Assembly: GCA_900175165.2 (NCBI GenBank)
Contig: FWWN02000627.1
Coordinates: 5,036-69,035 of the forward strand
Reading direction: 5' to 3'
Length of the DNA: 64,000 nucleotides
Origin: Rhizomucor pusillus
Lineage: Eukaryota > Mucoromycota > Mucoromycetes > Mucorales > Lichtheimiaceae
Shown here: positions 22,278 through 34,500 of the stretch, in pieces
Position numbering within the stretch: position 1 is the first letter of the stretch
Layout: every line of letters begins with the position of its first letter
Notes under the pieces: generated by a model
Told to the model about the DNA's origin: nothing
The model's input: only the letters and a program-made list of their open reading frames with translations
The model's database searches: none
Made by a program: the position numbers and the translations under genes

Positions 22278-23228
22278 ATGCAGAAAGGTTTCCAGCAGAG
22301 CGCCAAGGCCGCCGGTTATCAGCAGTTACCCACATTGGATGAAGTACTACGGCGGCAGAGTCGGCCTCCGGTATGCTTGTACAACTATTACATTGTGCTC
22401 CGCGACAGGCTCAATCTTTCCATCCTTCTGGACTTTTGGCTCGATGTGCAGCAAGCACGGATTTTACACAAACGCTACATGAAATACAATAAACTGAAGA
22501 ACGGTAGCAACAGCAGCAGCAGCACCAACGCGAGCCTGCAACCATCTCCTACAGTCAATTCGCCGCATCAGTTAATCGCCCATTATCTGCTATCGAGGCC
22601 ATCCATTGCATCCACACATGCTAAACCATCGCTGGCAGAAATGACGGAGATTATAGAGCACATTTATCTGCGTTACATTGTGCCTCATGCAGAAAAGGAG
22701 CTCATTTATCTTCCAGAAACCATTCGAGATGACATTGTACGACGGTTCGACAACGGCGGCGGGACTTCTAATCCAGATCCTGCAGTGTTTGATGAGGCAC
22801 AGGCGTATGTCCATCGACTGCTCGAAGCGACGTTTCCTCACTTTTTGAGATACAAGGTGCTCATGAACCTGACGCTTCAGCAGCAGCTTGGACGCATTGC
22901 ATGTGGACTCTCCGTGCTCCTGATCGGATTTTCCGTTGAGTTCTCATTGATTTTTTTCAATATCCGACCATGGCAATATAGAGTCTGGGGGTTGCTGCCC
23001 ATTTTTGTCGGCGTGTTCTGTACCATATCTGGCCTGACTGGCGTCGATCCACTCTGGGTGCTGCTGTTCAACGTCGGTGAGACGACTACCTTCAAGTTCA
23101 ATAGGATCCAACATCCTGGTGTAAAACGTGTTTTGGCAGTCCGGTCACTGAACATACTTGCATTCATCGTATTTGTCACGGCCATTTTGCTTTTAATATT
23201 TTGTGCAGTACCTGGAAAGCGGCTATAG
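22278..23228 (+). CDS. RAX1: RGS-domain membrane protein, Rax1-like
   Basis: An uninterrupted frame of 316 residues. The N-terminal two thirds resemble an RGS-type helical bundle: LPTLDEVLRRQSRPPVCLYN opens it, LRDRLNLSILLDFWLDVQQA follows near 40, and EAQAYVHRLLEATFPHFLRY closes it near 180. Two or three hydrophobic segments follow (about 210-235, 240-260 and 288-310), with a short charged tail. Fungal Rax1 proteins, which mark poles for bud-site or polar growth selection, share this layout of RGS-like domain plus C-terminal membrane helices. A Ser/Asn-rich insertion (~75-95) interrupts the domain. The ATG at 22278 is the first good start; function is by family resemblance only. Confidence 0.72.
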   Translation: MQKGFQQSAKAAGYQQLPTLDEVLRRQSRPPVCLYNYYIVLRDRLNLSILLDFWLDVQQARILHKRYMKYNKLKNGSNSSSSTNASLQPSPTVNSPHQLIAHYLLSRPSIASTHAKPSLAEMTEIIEHIYLRYIVPHAEKELIYLPETIRDDIVRRFDNGGGTSNPDPAVFDEAQAYVHRLLEATFPHFLRYKVLMNLTLQQQLGRIACGLSVLLIGFSVEFSLIFFNIRPWQYRVWGLLPIFVGVFCTISGLTGVDPLWVLLFNVGETTTFKFNRIQHPGVKRVLAVRSLNILAFIVFVTAILLLIFCAVPGKRL

Positions 23229-23406
23229 AATACTCTTTTGATATCTAATTTAGCTACTACTACTAATTAATACGGGGAAAAGGGAAGAAGAATGATGGAT
23301 GTATCTAAAAGTACAGATGATGAAATGGAAGAAATGTAAAATGTATATGATGCATGCATGCCATGTCTAAAGCGGATGTTTCCCTCCTCCTCCCGGTTTG
23401 ATTTTT

Positions 23407-25827
23407 TCAATGGTTGTTGCGAGGTAAGGTCTCTTCGCGAACCTGGCCGTCATCGTCGCTGTTGCTACCAAAGATTTGCTCGTCAAGAGTATTTGAGCGC
23501 ACAAAACCTTCACGGATTTCTTCTCGCTCCTTCTTCTTCTTCTCTTCAATCTCTTGAAGCGTTTCGGTACCCCACTCGCGCGGTACAACCAAGTTAAGGA
23601 AAATGGCGGATAACGAACCAATGCAGTATCCAGTGTCGACAATGGTTTCCACTGCACTCAAAAATCCCTTTACACTTTCGTTACCTCCGGAGTATGTAAA
23701 CACGTGTGAGAACCAGCCAGGACAAAGCGTGACACCGAGACCGAGCGCCAGCGCCGTCGTAGCAATGAAACGGTCGCGACGTGTCCATGACAAATACGAA
23801 AGGATACGAATGCCAGATACGGTTACTGAAGCAAACAGAAACGCGTTCATGCCTCCAAGTACCTGGTTTTTAACACATTTAGAAAATATGATATGCATGG
23901 AAAAGTCAAACATAAAACTCTTACCGGACTCGGAATGGCTAAAAATACAGCGGAGACCTTGCCCAGAATACCAAACAGGATAATGTACAAGCAGGCAAAG
24001 TATCCGGCGACGCGGTTTGCACACCGTGTCAGTGCAATGATACCGTTATTTTGCGCAAAGGTGACCTTAGAAAAACGCGCGATGAATTAATTTTACATCC
24101 GCAAACTTGGGTATATCCATCACTTACCATAGGACTGAGAGTCATGCAGGCAGCAATCAACGAGTTGACACCGTCTGCCAACAGACCACCTTGAATGCGA
24201 CTAGAGAATACAGGACCGTCCACTTCAACGCCGGATACATCGCAAGATGCTGTAATATCACCAATGCTCTCCAGCATGTTATCAAGGTATACAATCAGGA
24301 AGGGTATCACTGCTGGGCCGTAGATGGTGATAGGGAATGTACGTGTCCAAATAAATGTACCAACCGGAGCTGAGCTGATAGAGCTTCCATCAACGTAGCC
24401 TGTTGCTCCAGCAATGATCATGCCAACAATTAGTCCGATAATGATCTAACAATGGCTCCGTTAAAACAAACAAAAGGAGGCAAATGTCAATAAATAAATT
24501 TACCTGAGCACTCTTCATAAACGGTGAGCCAAAGTTCTCAACAATCACGATCGTAACGAAAACTGAAAAGCCAAGGCCAATAAATTCAGCGCTACCCCAC
24601 GGTAATGGATGTGGTGCTTCAGTGTTGGGGCACAATGAGTAGAGACCAGTGCTTGGCATGGATGCACAGTTGCCGGATCCACCAGCCCAGTCCTTAAGCG
24701 CAGTGCTAATGACAGAGCATCCAATCAAGAAGATAGTAACACCGCTGACCATGGGCGGGAAAAGTCGCTTTAGAGTCTTTGGCGGAAGGAAACTCATTGC
24801 TATTTCAAACAGGGAGCAAACCATAGCTAATTTTACCGGATACCAATTAATTAGCAAAGGCCTATTCCATTTCTTTTCTCATCCTATTAAGCTCTTACAT
24901 GTTCCCAGAATAGCACCCCATGCATGACGGCAAGGAAGGTATTTAATTGTTCCACCTTCCAATGTTTCTGTTGGACAATAGCCGTTGGAGTACATGTTGC
25001 TAATGACAGCACTGCCAGAAAGAAAGAGAAAGTTTAGATTACATAAGCGTATCAATGGACCCTTAAGAAGTGGCTTACCTGGTTGCCGGGATTGCAGCGA
25101 AGTTGGGTCCAACGACGGAAAGCAAACCAGTTCCGAGAAAGTAGCCTATTATTTTAACAATCAATAAGCAGTTGTAACCAGGACTCTTATGCGATATTAT
25201 TGTACCTGTATTGAAGATTTTAAATCGGGTAATTTGGATCAGGGAAAGAATACCGGAAGTGATGAGCGCAGCTGATAACAAATATCTGTAAAAAGATGGA
25301 TCAGCGTCGTTGTTAAATCATTCTCCATCGTGTCCACATACTGTTGATCAGCTGTTTCCAAATTCAAGGATGTAGGTCCCTCCCCAGTCATAATCAGGAT
25401 AGGAGTCACTACGCCTGTTACATATTTGAAAAATCAGTCACCTACTTTCTCCCTATCTTCCTTTTTCCTTTGATGTTACCAGAAATCATTGACAAACAAT
25501 GCTGGAAGCTATTCAAAAGGAAATAAGCTTTAGATCTCGTTTCTCTAACGCGATCGCGATCAAACTCTACCCCATGACCGCAGCCAAACTCAATGGCAGC
25601 TTACTATTCAATCCCCAGAATGGCGTCTGTCGCTTTTCCTTCTTGACAAACACGGTGGGCATGCACATTGCTTTCCAGTCAAAGTTACCGAACCAGCCTT
25701 CTCGGGTGGTCACTTGCTCCCCTATGAGTTTCCAGAGCTTGGGTTCAGGAGCAGGCTTGTATGCCTCAAACTCTGTCCTCGACGACGCCGTCTCGGGCAG
25801 CGTGTCAATTAGCTCCTTGCTATCCAT
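23407..25827 (-). CDS. NCS2-family purine/uracil permease (UapA type)
   Basis: This is a proton-coupled nucleobase transporter of the plasma membrane. The ten minus-strand exons are 25571-25827, 25480-25508, 25342-25414, 25206-25285, 25079-25145, 24899-25011, 24504-24826, 24128-24445, 23925-24065 and 23407-23862; they give 618 residues with all junctions in frame. The entry MGFQHCLSMISGVVTP is the first membrane helix. The family signature FAQNNGIIALTR (residues ~423-434) gives the Gln-Asn pair that binds substrate. The stretch FGSPFMKSAQ precedes the next helix group. The C-terminal tail is soluble and rich in Glu and Lys, with possible trafficking motifs. UapA and UapC of Aspergillus, carriers of uric acid and xanthine, are the nearest relatives I recall; the substrate here is not certain. 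Confidence 0.9.
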
Positions 25828-26348
25828 TGAACAAAAAGAAAGAGAAAAAGGACAACTATGCGGGGCAGCGTATAGTGTGACAAGAAAAAAAAAAGATGAG
25901 GGTGGCGGGCGGCGATAAACAAGATTTTGTCCCGAGAATATCCAGTTATTGTTCTGCAAAGAAAAGGATAACGATATTTTTCGAACGCAAAGGAAAAGTG
26001 GAAATTACGTAAACGCATATACTATATATCCCCTCGCTTTTTATTGCATTTTGCTATTAGGAGCTCGGCTTCTCTGTGCTCTTCCAATCGGGCACTGTCC
26101 CTCAAATTGGAGCGGAGGCGCGGCCGGGTCCGAGGGTTCGGAATAAGATGCAGTTTATCATCATCCAGGCACCTATACGGCCAAAGTAAATTTCATGTTG
26201 CTTTTGTATACAAAACGTGGAATATTACAAATAAGAACAGATTGATTACGGAAGAGGATGAGAATTTGTGTAAACGAAAAACCAGGAAACGGTGGCAAGG
26301 AAAACGTTGTAAACAAATCATAGTGAGGAGGAAAGGGGTCAACAAAGT
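25828..26348. other. Intergenic region, permease 5' side to kelch-BTB 3' side
   Basis: About 520 bp between two minus-strand genes. It should hold the permease promoter and the 3' untranslated part of the kelch-BTB gene. An A-rich run lies near 25,885-25,895 and a TATATAT string near 26,019-26,028. No gene is supported here. Confidence 0.4.
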
Positions 26349-28100
26349 TCAGACATCCATTGGACTGTGTGGACGGGCACCGTCTCCGAGATTGCCTTCT
26401 TCGTCCTCATCGTCGTCGACCTCTTCTCCATCGTGCTCTTGATCTTCTTCAATCATCCTGTGGTAGCCGTTTGTGTATACGACAAGTGCAGAGTTTTCGG
26501 GTGTTTCATCAAAAAATTGAAGTAGGACATCTCGTGGTAAGTTTCGGAATCCCTCCGTGCGACAAACCGCACCAAAGTGCTGGAACATGTAATGCAACAC
26601 TGTCTGTTGCAGACCACGCTGACCGGCCAGGCCAGCGCAGTGATAGATCTTGCTGACACTTTCGATATCCACATCGCTGTGAAGTCGTCGAACGCATAAC
26701 GCAAGCAGGCGAGGGAGGAGATATAGATTTGCCATAACGAGCAAATCCGCTGTTAACACCAGTGAAATAGAGTCATCTAGAGTGTCTGTGTATAGAAAAC
26801 GCACGAAAGCTTCCAGAACGGGGAAAGGTTCTGGCAGAGTAAGTGTGTCAGAGAGTGATTCCGCCATGCCTGAGCTCAGTAAGTGTGCAAAATGCGGCCA
26901 ACGTGCGAGAAGCACCAGCCTGTGTGCTCGGATATATCCAGCGTCGGGATCGATGCTAGAGCGTATAGAAAAGTCTGCACTTTGCGACTGCTGTATCAAT
27001 AGGCTGACAAGATCTGAACCTAGCTGAGGCGGCGGTACAGGTACAATGCCATATTGCTTGAGATCGATGCGCAGAGCCATGCTGTAATAATTATCCGATT
27101 CCTCTTCGGTCGCAGTGCCGAACAAATAGAAGGAAGTGTCGTGCTCAGCCATAGCGAAGCCGTGCCACGTACATCCTTCAAAAATCGATCCAGTATCTCG
27201 ATATTGCCATTGCATGGATGTCATATCCAGTGTCCACAGTCCAGTTGCCATGGATTCCTCCACAGTAGTCGATGCTGACGGCAAGGTCACTGCAACAACC
27301 AACTGATCACCGCATATCTGTGCAAACCGTTGACCAGAAAGAGAAGGTGCAGACGGGGAGTCGATTTCGAGGTGTGTAACAATATGCCGATCCACGTCAA
27401 TGAAAGACAGATGATTAGAACGAGTAAGCTCCTCTTCTAATCCGCCAAACAGATAAAGCCGTTTGTTGTACATGAAGCTGAGGTGTTGACTTCGTCTTAC
27501 GAAAGGGATAGGTGGTTGCCACTCCCATGTTACAAGGTCTAGCACGAGTAAGGTATCTGCAAATATCTCATGCGCTGATAGACCGCCAGCAATGTACAGT
27601 TTGTCGTTGAATATAGTTGCTGAATGCCGTACCCTACCCTCAGGGCGAAATCCATTGGTCTCTGGATGCTCCCAAGTCATGGTCTCCAGGTCCAAAACTG
27701 CAATGTCATCCAAAAAATTGCCATCCTCCTCGCCGTATCCACCAAAGATAATTAGTTTGCTCTTATTCCACAGCGTCGTAGAGTGGTCATACCGCTTGGC
27801 TGGTGGCCGGCCTTTGGTGTAAATGATTCTGTCCCAGTGATACGTCCCACCTCGCTGTGATAACCTATAGAGCGCATTGAACACTTCATCTGTATATTGG
27901 TCGAACCCTCCAAAGATATATATTGCATCGTTCACAACCGTAAGGGATGCACCGACCAGAGTCCCGAGGGACTCGCCCGTTGTACGACCGGCTTTGCAAG
28001 GCCCTTTGACGTGGAGTCCAGCGGCGCCTGTCGACGACGGTGTCAACTCTCGGTTTGGGCTATGCGCAGAACGAGGCGTGCCAGGTGCGGAGCTGTTCAT
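26349..28100 (-). CDS. Kelch-repeat protein with C-terminal BTB domain
   Basis: A single-exon frame of 583 residues from the ATG at 28098-28100. About five kelch blades run from ~60 to ~340; they are recognised by the repeated IYIFGGF, LIIFGGYGEEDG, LYIAGGL and LYLFGGLEEE glycine pairs followed by the spaced Trp residues (TWEHPE, WEWQPP, MQWQYR). A BTB/POZ domain follows (~370-475: ADFSIRSS...IRAHRLVLLARWPHFAHLL) with a BACK-like helical part. The order kelch then BTB is the reverse of animal KLHL proteins and resembles LZTR1-type proteins. An adaptor for a Cullin-3 ubiquitin ligase is the usual role of such pairs, an inference here. The frame stays open upstream of the ATG to a TGA without another ATG, so a spliced 5' exon is possible. 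Confidence 0.85.
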   Translation of the reverse strand: MNSSAPGTPRSAHSPNRELTPSSTGAAGLHVKGPCKAGRTTGESLGTLVGASLTVVNDAIYIFGGFDQYTDEVFNALYRLSQRGGTYHWDRIIYTKGRPPAKRYDHSTTLWNKSKLIIFGGYGEEDGNFLDDIAVLDLETMTWEHPETNGFRPEGRVRHSATIFNDKLYIAGGLSAHEIFADTLLVLDLVTWEWQPPIPFVRRSQHLSFMYNKRLYLFGGLEEELTRSNHLSFIDVDRHIVTHLEIDSPSAPSLSGQRFAQICGDQLVVAVTLPSASTTVEESMATGLWTLDMTSMQWQYRDTGSIFEGCTWHGFAMAEHDTSFYLFGTATEEESDNYYSMALRIDLKQYGIVPVPPPQLGSDLVSLLIQQSQSADFSIRSSIDPDAGYIRAHRLVLLARWPHFAHLLSSGMAESLSDTLTLPEPFPVLEAFVRFLYTDTLDDSISLVLTADLLVMANLYLLPRLLALCVRRLHSDVDIESVSKIYHCAGLAGQRGLQQTVLHYMFQHFGAVCRTEGFRNLPRDVLLQFFDETPENSALVVYTNGYHRMIEEDQEHDGEEVDDDEDEEGNLGDGARPHSPMDV

Positions 28101-28549
28101 GACCTGTACGGAGTGGCTTATCAACGTAAGCGAGCTGCCACTTGTTGGGTTCAACGTTGGTTTCTTAGTTGCTAAAGTCTGCTTTCACTCGATTGGGTGT
28201 GAGAGGTGCAAAGGTTGTATGAACCAGAGTTGGTCCTAATCAACAATTTACAACTATCCACGGCGCAGTGAGACCGATCAGTCTACGGTGCTACTTGAGT
28301 TCCGTCGATACAGTTGCAAATTTCGTGAGTGATCCTTGCAATACTATGCTGTTTATTTGAGAGAGGAATCTCCCAAATTTTCTTTCTGCTTGAAAGATCC
28401 CACAACGACTGGCTTTGTCAGAGAGCGGCGCTTTGCGGGGCAAGCAAAGCATTGGTCGGAATATCAAAATCACATTGAAGCTCCATTTTGGGCGGTTTTT
28501 GGGTGCATGGAAACTGCTGCTCGTCCCCAAGCCGCCCACTCCAACGCGC
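28101..28549. promoter_or_regulatory. Divergent promoter region, kelch-BTB / UNC80-like
   Basis: About 450 bp between the chosen start codons of two divergent genes. It may include an untranslated or short coding 5' exon of either gene: an open frame continues upstream of the UNC80-like ATG to 28,415. No named regulatory site was identified. Confidence 0.35.
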
Positions 28550-31500
28550 ATGTCTGACGATCGAGTCGCTGACAGCGACCATCCTTCGACGCCAGCTACA
28601 AAACAGCCAAAACTTTTACCCCCGCTTCGAAAAACGTCTCTACACCATCGGCAATATGGTAACGGAGAGTTCGATATAAACGGCAAATCACCTATGCCCA
28701 GTTCTTCGCGACCGTCCTTACCAGCTACTGCTACAGCTGCCGCTGTGGCTATTAAGCTCGGTCGCCATCACAGTCCACTGGTGTGGCAGTCTCAGGCAAA
28801 AGAAAACGGATCGGGCAGCGCAGGCGATCGGCGGTTTCGTCCCAAAGCTGGCAGAGGTGGAATCTATGCAGCGACGACGGCTGTGCAGCAAGATATTGTT
28901 CGATTGGAGCGCGATCTCCGTAAAGTATTGATGTCGGCACAGAGTCGACACCGTCAGACGAGTCTCGCAGATAGCGATGCAGATCACCTTGCAGGAAGCA
29001 GGATGAGTTTATTCATGAAATCAGCGATACCTGGACACGTTGCAGAGTCAATCAACGAAGACATCCGAGCCAATGCGAGTCAGTTCGGATCAATTGCCAA
29101 CAACATTCTAAATACCCTTGAGCGACACAAACTCGCTACTCAGCTACCATTTTGTGGAGACGTACTCGGCGTCTTGTCTATACCTTTTGACCAGAATCCT
29201 TTAAATTGTAAGCAAAGATTTACCTTCATCGCATGCTCGAGCAACTCATCAGATGACACCATTTGTGTTAGTGGACGATTGTCGGCAAGCACTCGACATT
29301 TTTGATTACATCCGAGAACGATATAAGCATTTTGATCCATCAGAAAACTTTGAGCAGATCTTGTTCTGCTGCAGATTGTTGCGAGTGGGCAATGTGAAGC
29401 TAAAGGTTGGTTACAGATATCAAGGGGAATACATGTAAATATATCCTTAACATCTCATGTACTTTTCCAGATGCGACTAATTTCGACGCTCAAAATCATA
29501 TCAGCATCCTGGATGGGCAATCCAAATTATCTGCCGTCTTCACCTTCTGCTTTTCACGCACTTACTTTTGCCTTAGCAGACGCCTTGTTTTGCTCATTCC
29601 ACATGGAATCTGATCGGCATGCATCTTTTCAGGAGGTGGAGTTTGACCACATCAAATCCAGCATAGTCGATCTCCTCGACAAATTAGCAGATGCTAGACT
29701 CATTCCGCTAGTCGGTACAGAGTGGGATCGCTTCGTCGGACAGCATGATGAAAATAGTGCGGTGCCGACATTGGCTGCCAAATTCTGCGTTGCCGAAGCA
29801 CTGTGCAGATCGATCAAGGTCGACGCATACGATCGCGATGCAGCAACACTAGGTGACACAAGAGGAAAGTTTTTCATGCAGGAACTTTTACCGGTAATAG
29901 ATCAATGCAGGTCTACTATCGTGATCCAATGCTGATTTCCTTTTTTCCAGCGCTACTGGTGCGAGCCAGATGACCTTATGCAGCAAGCTTATGCCACCAA
30001 CGTCTACCTATTGACGGATATAGGTAAATAAACTCACAATATCTCTACTGTCCAATTTCTCAGCTTCTAAATTGTTTAAACATCAGCTGCCGATTGCTTC
30101 TTTTATGCCAAATCCGACGAGTTACAACGCGAGACGTCCATGATATCAGTGCTGCTAAACTTTATATTGGACAAAATTCCCGTTACGACGTTGCAAACCT
30201 GCTTTTCGCAAGACAAATCCTTTGAACCAGTTATCTCAAGTGTAATCCACATGGTCCTTTCCGCATTATCGGTGATCGATTTCCAAAAAAGCCATGGAAG
30301 CAGTCGAAGGTCGTCCCCAGCACACAGCCCTTATCCTAGTATCCACGACGGGCATAGCTTAATGGCACCAGTCGAGCGTTACGAGCGATTCAGCCCTGAA
30401 AGCCCGGGTTCACCTCGCGACGTTGCTTGGAAATATTCAATGGCTTCTTTTGCAGCATATGTAAAATCTCTGTGGCATTCGAATTACCAGGAGCTCTTTA
30501 TGGATGCCGTTCGCCAAACGGTTCAAGATGCAGATTGGCCAAAGCTGACGCAAATTTACCAAAATCTTGCCTTCAACATTGAGGAATCCATTTGCAGCAA
30601 GATCGTACCTGGAACACTTCCCATCATCTTTGAACGATTGGTATCGTCGTTGCCACCACCCGAACCTTCAATTACCAGAATGCTTTGCAGGCTATCCATG
30701 CATTGCCGACCTGATTTCTACAAGCACGTAGTTACTTGCACGGCATCAGATGACGAACACAAAATCGCGAAGCAGCTTACACTAATGCTGACTCTTCGAA
30801 AATACATGTCTGGTGTACAATTTTGGATGCACGATGCTGAAATGATGAATGTTCTGCTATTGAGCGACGTTGGAGCCAAGAGAGACAAGGAATCGATAAA
30901 GACTAAGGAAGCAGCCACGGCGGATGTCAAGTGGGGAAGCACGACCCTCGGTCAGTGCGTTGTAGCGTACGAATTCATGTTTGCCATCAAAGAATTACGG
31001 GATCTGCAAAGGGAGTCGAGCCGGAATATGGAAGAAGATGAAGTTGCAAAGAAGTTCCTGATCGATTTTGAACGTCGGTTAAGCGTATTTTTGACAGCCA
31101 AGGAAAAGACATCTCTCATGCCATTGCCTTTGCGAGTAATACTGTGCAATCTATTCCTCCAAATACGCTTCTTTTGCAACACAACGCACAGACCCGGCTG
31201 GCTTTCACGTGCCATTGATTGGGCAACACAGGCCGTTGCAACATCCGAGTTGTATCTTGATATGGAAGTAAATGCAGACAACAAGAAAGCAGCGCACGAA
31301 TCAGCCATATTGAACGAAACTTATCTGGATGACGTCTCGCTTATTTTTCAACGTTTGAGAGTTGTCTATGCAATGGCTATTGATAAACTCGAGCCGGATT
31401 CCGAAGATGTATTTGACTACCACGACAGACCTGTATCTAATTTGCCAGCTCCACGCATAAACCAGGGTAATGAGTCTAACAGACTTGTCTCACCTAAGAA

Positions 31501-34500
31501 TGGATTAGAGTTTCCGTCGCATATCAAGCGTAACGAGTACACTGCAAGCCTGTTTCCGGTTACCCCTGGCACAGCGGCAACGCTTAACCTTGGCCCAGCT
31601 CCTCTTTCATCTCAGGCACAACCTCTCAAAGCTGTCACCATTGCTCAAAGGCGCTTGGATGATATGTCGGCCGTCAATCAAGACCCCTTTGGCGCCGTTT
31701 TTTCGTTACTAGTTGCAGTCTTTAATACTCTGACAGCGCAAGAATTTAACATGCTCATACGACCGCTGTGGGAGAAGTTTATTGACAATTCAAACCCGCG
31801 GGCTTTTGTTCCTGCAGCGTTTCTGTTCATGCAATGTGCAGAAAAGGTTCCCAAAGCAGTTATTGAAGCATTTATGCATGATCTGTATAGGTACATTTAC
31901 AAAGAAATCAGTATATTTATGTCTAGACAATGGTTAATTAACCGGGATTGTTTTGATAGCGACAATGCACTGCGACGGTATTCAACTGTTGAAAAGCAAT
32001 TGACTCTCGCTGGATACAGGTTCAACATTCTTGCGCAGGAGTATATATCGGTATCAGCCAGAAAGCGCCCTTTTCGTGGAGATGGGGGTGCATTCTCAAC
32101 ATCCTTTGTACCGACTGACCTCGGAAGCGACCAGTACACCATGGACGAACCTAGATGGATGGTGAAACTGAAGAACGCCAGCAATTTTCCTATTGAATTG
32201 AAACGTCAGATCCAAGAACTCGGTTGGGATGATGATCAGGAAGGCGAAGAGCACGAAGCATTGAAAAAGGTCTTGACACCACTTGCTCTGCTTCCATCTC
32301 GTTATTTGGAGGATGACGAAAACGAGAACCGCAATGACGGGAACGACAATACACTTTTACATCGAAAGAACGATGGCGAGCAGCGGCAGTCCGGCAGCGT
32401 CAGCAAAATAATTGCACGGCGCAAACGTCTAGCTACCGTGCATGCTTTGACAATTGTTAATTTGAGCATGGTCGATTTGCTTGACGACGATTTTGGCGGT
32501 GTTGCGAGCGTCTTGCGTGAACTTTTGGAAAGCTTCTTGCGAGATGATCCGGCTTTATTCTTGAGACCATTCCTAGGCGACCTGGATAAAACCAACCTGG
32601 ACCGGCACAGAGAGTTATTGACCAGATTAAACGCTCTCGTAACCCTGCGACACAAGTTACCGCCCGCGTTTGCATATATCCTCTTTAATTATCTGGCAGG
32701 CATGCTGAAATGGCTCGCTCGAGAAAATAATCGGGATGGTCTCATGCTGATGACCTTGATCCATCCTATCCTTGCGCAGTTGGTATTCTCCACGAACGAG
32801 CTCTCAACACGCGATATGCGCAAGAACAAGATCGAGCATCTGCTCGTCAGTACAGGACGTTTCTGGTTTACGTACGAGCAGCCTGTCAGCATGTTTCCGC
32901 GGTACTTGGAAGACGCCCGCACACCTTTTGCAAAGATGGATATACCGTGGGATATCTTTGGTGTCGCTATGCTGCGTATCAGTCACGTCCAGTTTTTAAC
33001 CAACTTTTTGTTGCGGTATCCGAGGGAAGTTTACGCTGTCAAGAAGAATCTCCAAGATTATGAACCGATTCCTGTTCCTGGCTCTGAAGCTTACAATCAG
33101 ACTTCGGCGGACTTGTTCTTCCCCAACATTGCACTTCGGAAACGGAATGATACTGGTTTTGCTTTTGAGGAGAAGGAGGATTGCCCAGAACCGACAGAGA
33201 TTAAATGCGTGCCGCCGACTACGCAGCAATATGATGATATCCGATCATTGTCAGCCTTGCGTGCGCGCGTCTGGCTAAGATTCGTCGACACTTTACTCGG
33301 CGGCCTTAACAAGAACTTCAACGATCGATTGGAACTGGAGGGTATACTCAAAGGAGTCAATAATATCATTATGGAACACAATATGGATTTCGGTATAATC
33401 GGCCAAGCTCTCGTGCTCTACACCCGCATGGTCGCTAGGTTTAAACGATTATTTGTTTCTAACCGCGGATATGGCATTTTTCTACCAGCACTTTTCAAAG
33501 TGTTTTGCGAAGTGGAGCGTCTCTCGCACGTCCGATCAGCAATCGTCTTTGCATGGTGTCGATTTTACGCTGTACACGAGGAGTCATTTGTCTTTCAGAT
33601 GCTCGGTACCCTGGTTCCGTTGATACTAAACGCCTACAACAAATCCGTATCCCTGGGAGGATGGATGACTGACAATCTTTTCCATCTAATGCAGGCAATG
33701 AATAATCCGCCTCGCCTCGGCGCCACATCCGATGTCCTGGGACTGCAGCTACAGGTGGAGCTGGATGATCACGAGCGCAGCATTCAAGAGCGTATCGATG
33801 CAGCCAGTAATCCCATGGCCATGCCATTATCCACAACGATTCTGCGACCATTAACGAAATCTGTCACTGCTCCGATAACTACACCTCTCGTTGTAACCGA
33901 TTACACCAACCGGCCGTTCTATTTGCAGAACTTTATCAAGCTTTTCTTGACTATCATTGCATATGATCCTGGTTCTCTACGTGCTGAGCAGTTTATCAAA
34001 GTCTTGAGACATATGCTGCCAAGATTTTGTATACTCGGGAACCTTAACGGTCTCGTTTCTGAAGGCATTTTTGCGCTCATTGACGTGTTCCTCAAATTCA
34101 GCAAGACTGCAAAGCCCATGTTAGGAGCAAGCGGCAATCAGGCGACTACCGGCGCGCCTCATATTAACATCAACATTCACCATCTATTTGATGATCATAA
34201 CTTTGATAACATCAGACCAGCAGACCATCAGCAGGCGTACGGAAAACAATGGCAACAGAATGATCGACTTTCTATCAAGCGAGAATTCGTATTACTCGTC
34301 AATCAATATTTTAAATGCCAAGGAACGTTGAACGAAGCCAACCAGGAAAAAATGGCCCAGATTATACGCATTATTATGCGAGACTACTCAAGCATCCGCG
34401 GTATGCTGTGTCCGACCGACTGGATCAAAGAATATCTCATTACTAGTGTGGAATCCATGATCGATATGCGAAACTGCACAAAGTCTGTAAAGACGCTGCT

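Noticed and set aside
26349..28154. Kelch-BTB start at the upstream non-ATG codon near 28,154
   Set aside because: The extra residues come from a TTG-initiated frame; the first real ATG is at 28,098-28,100.
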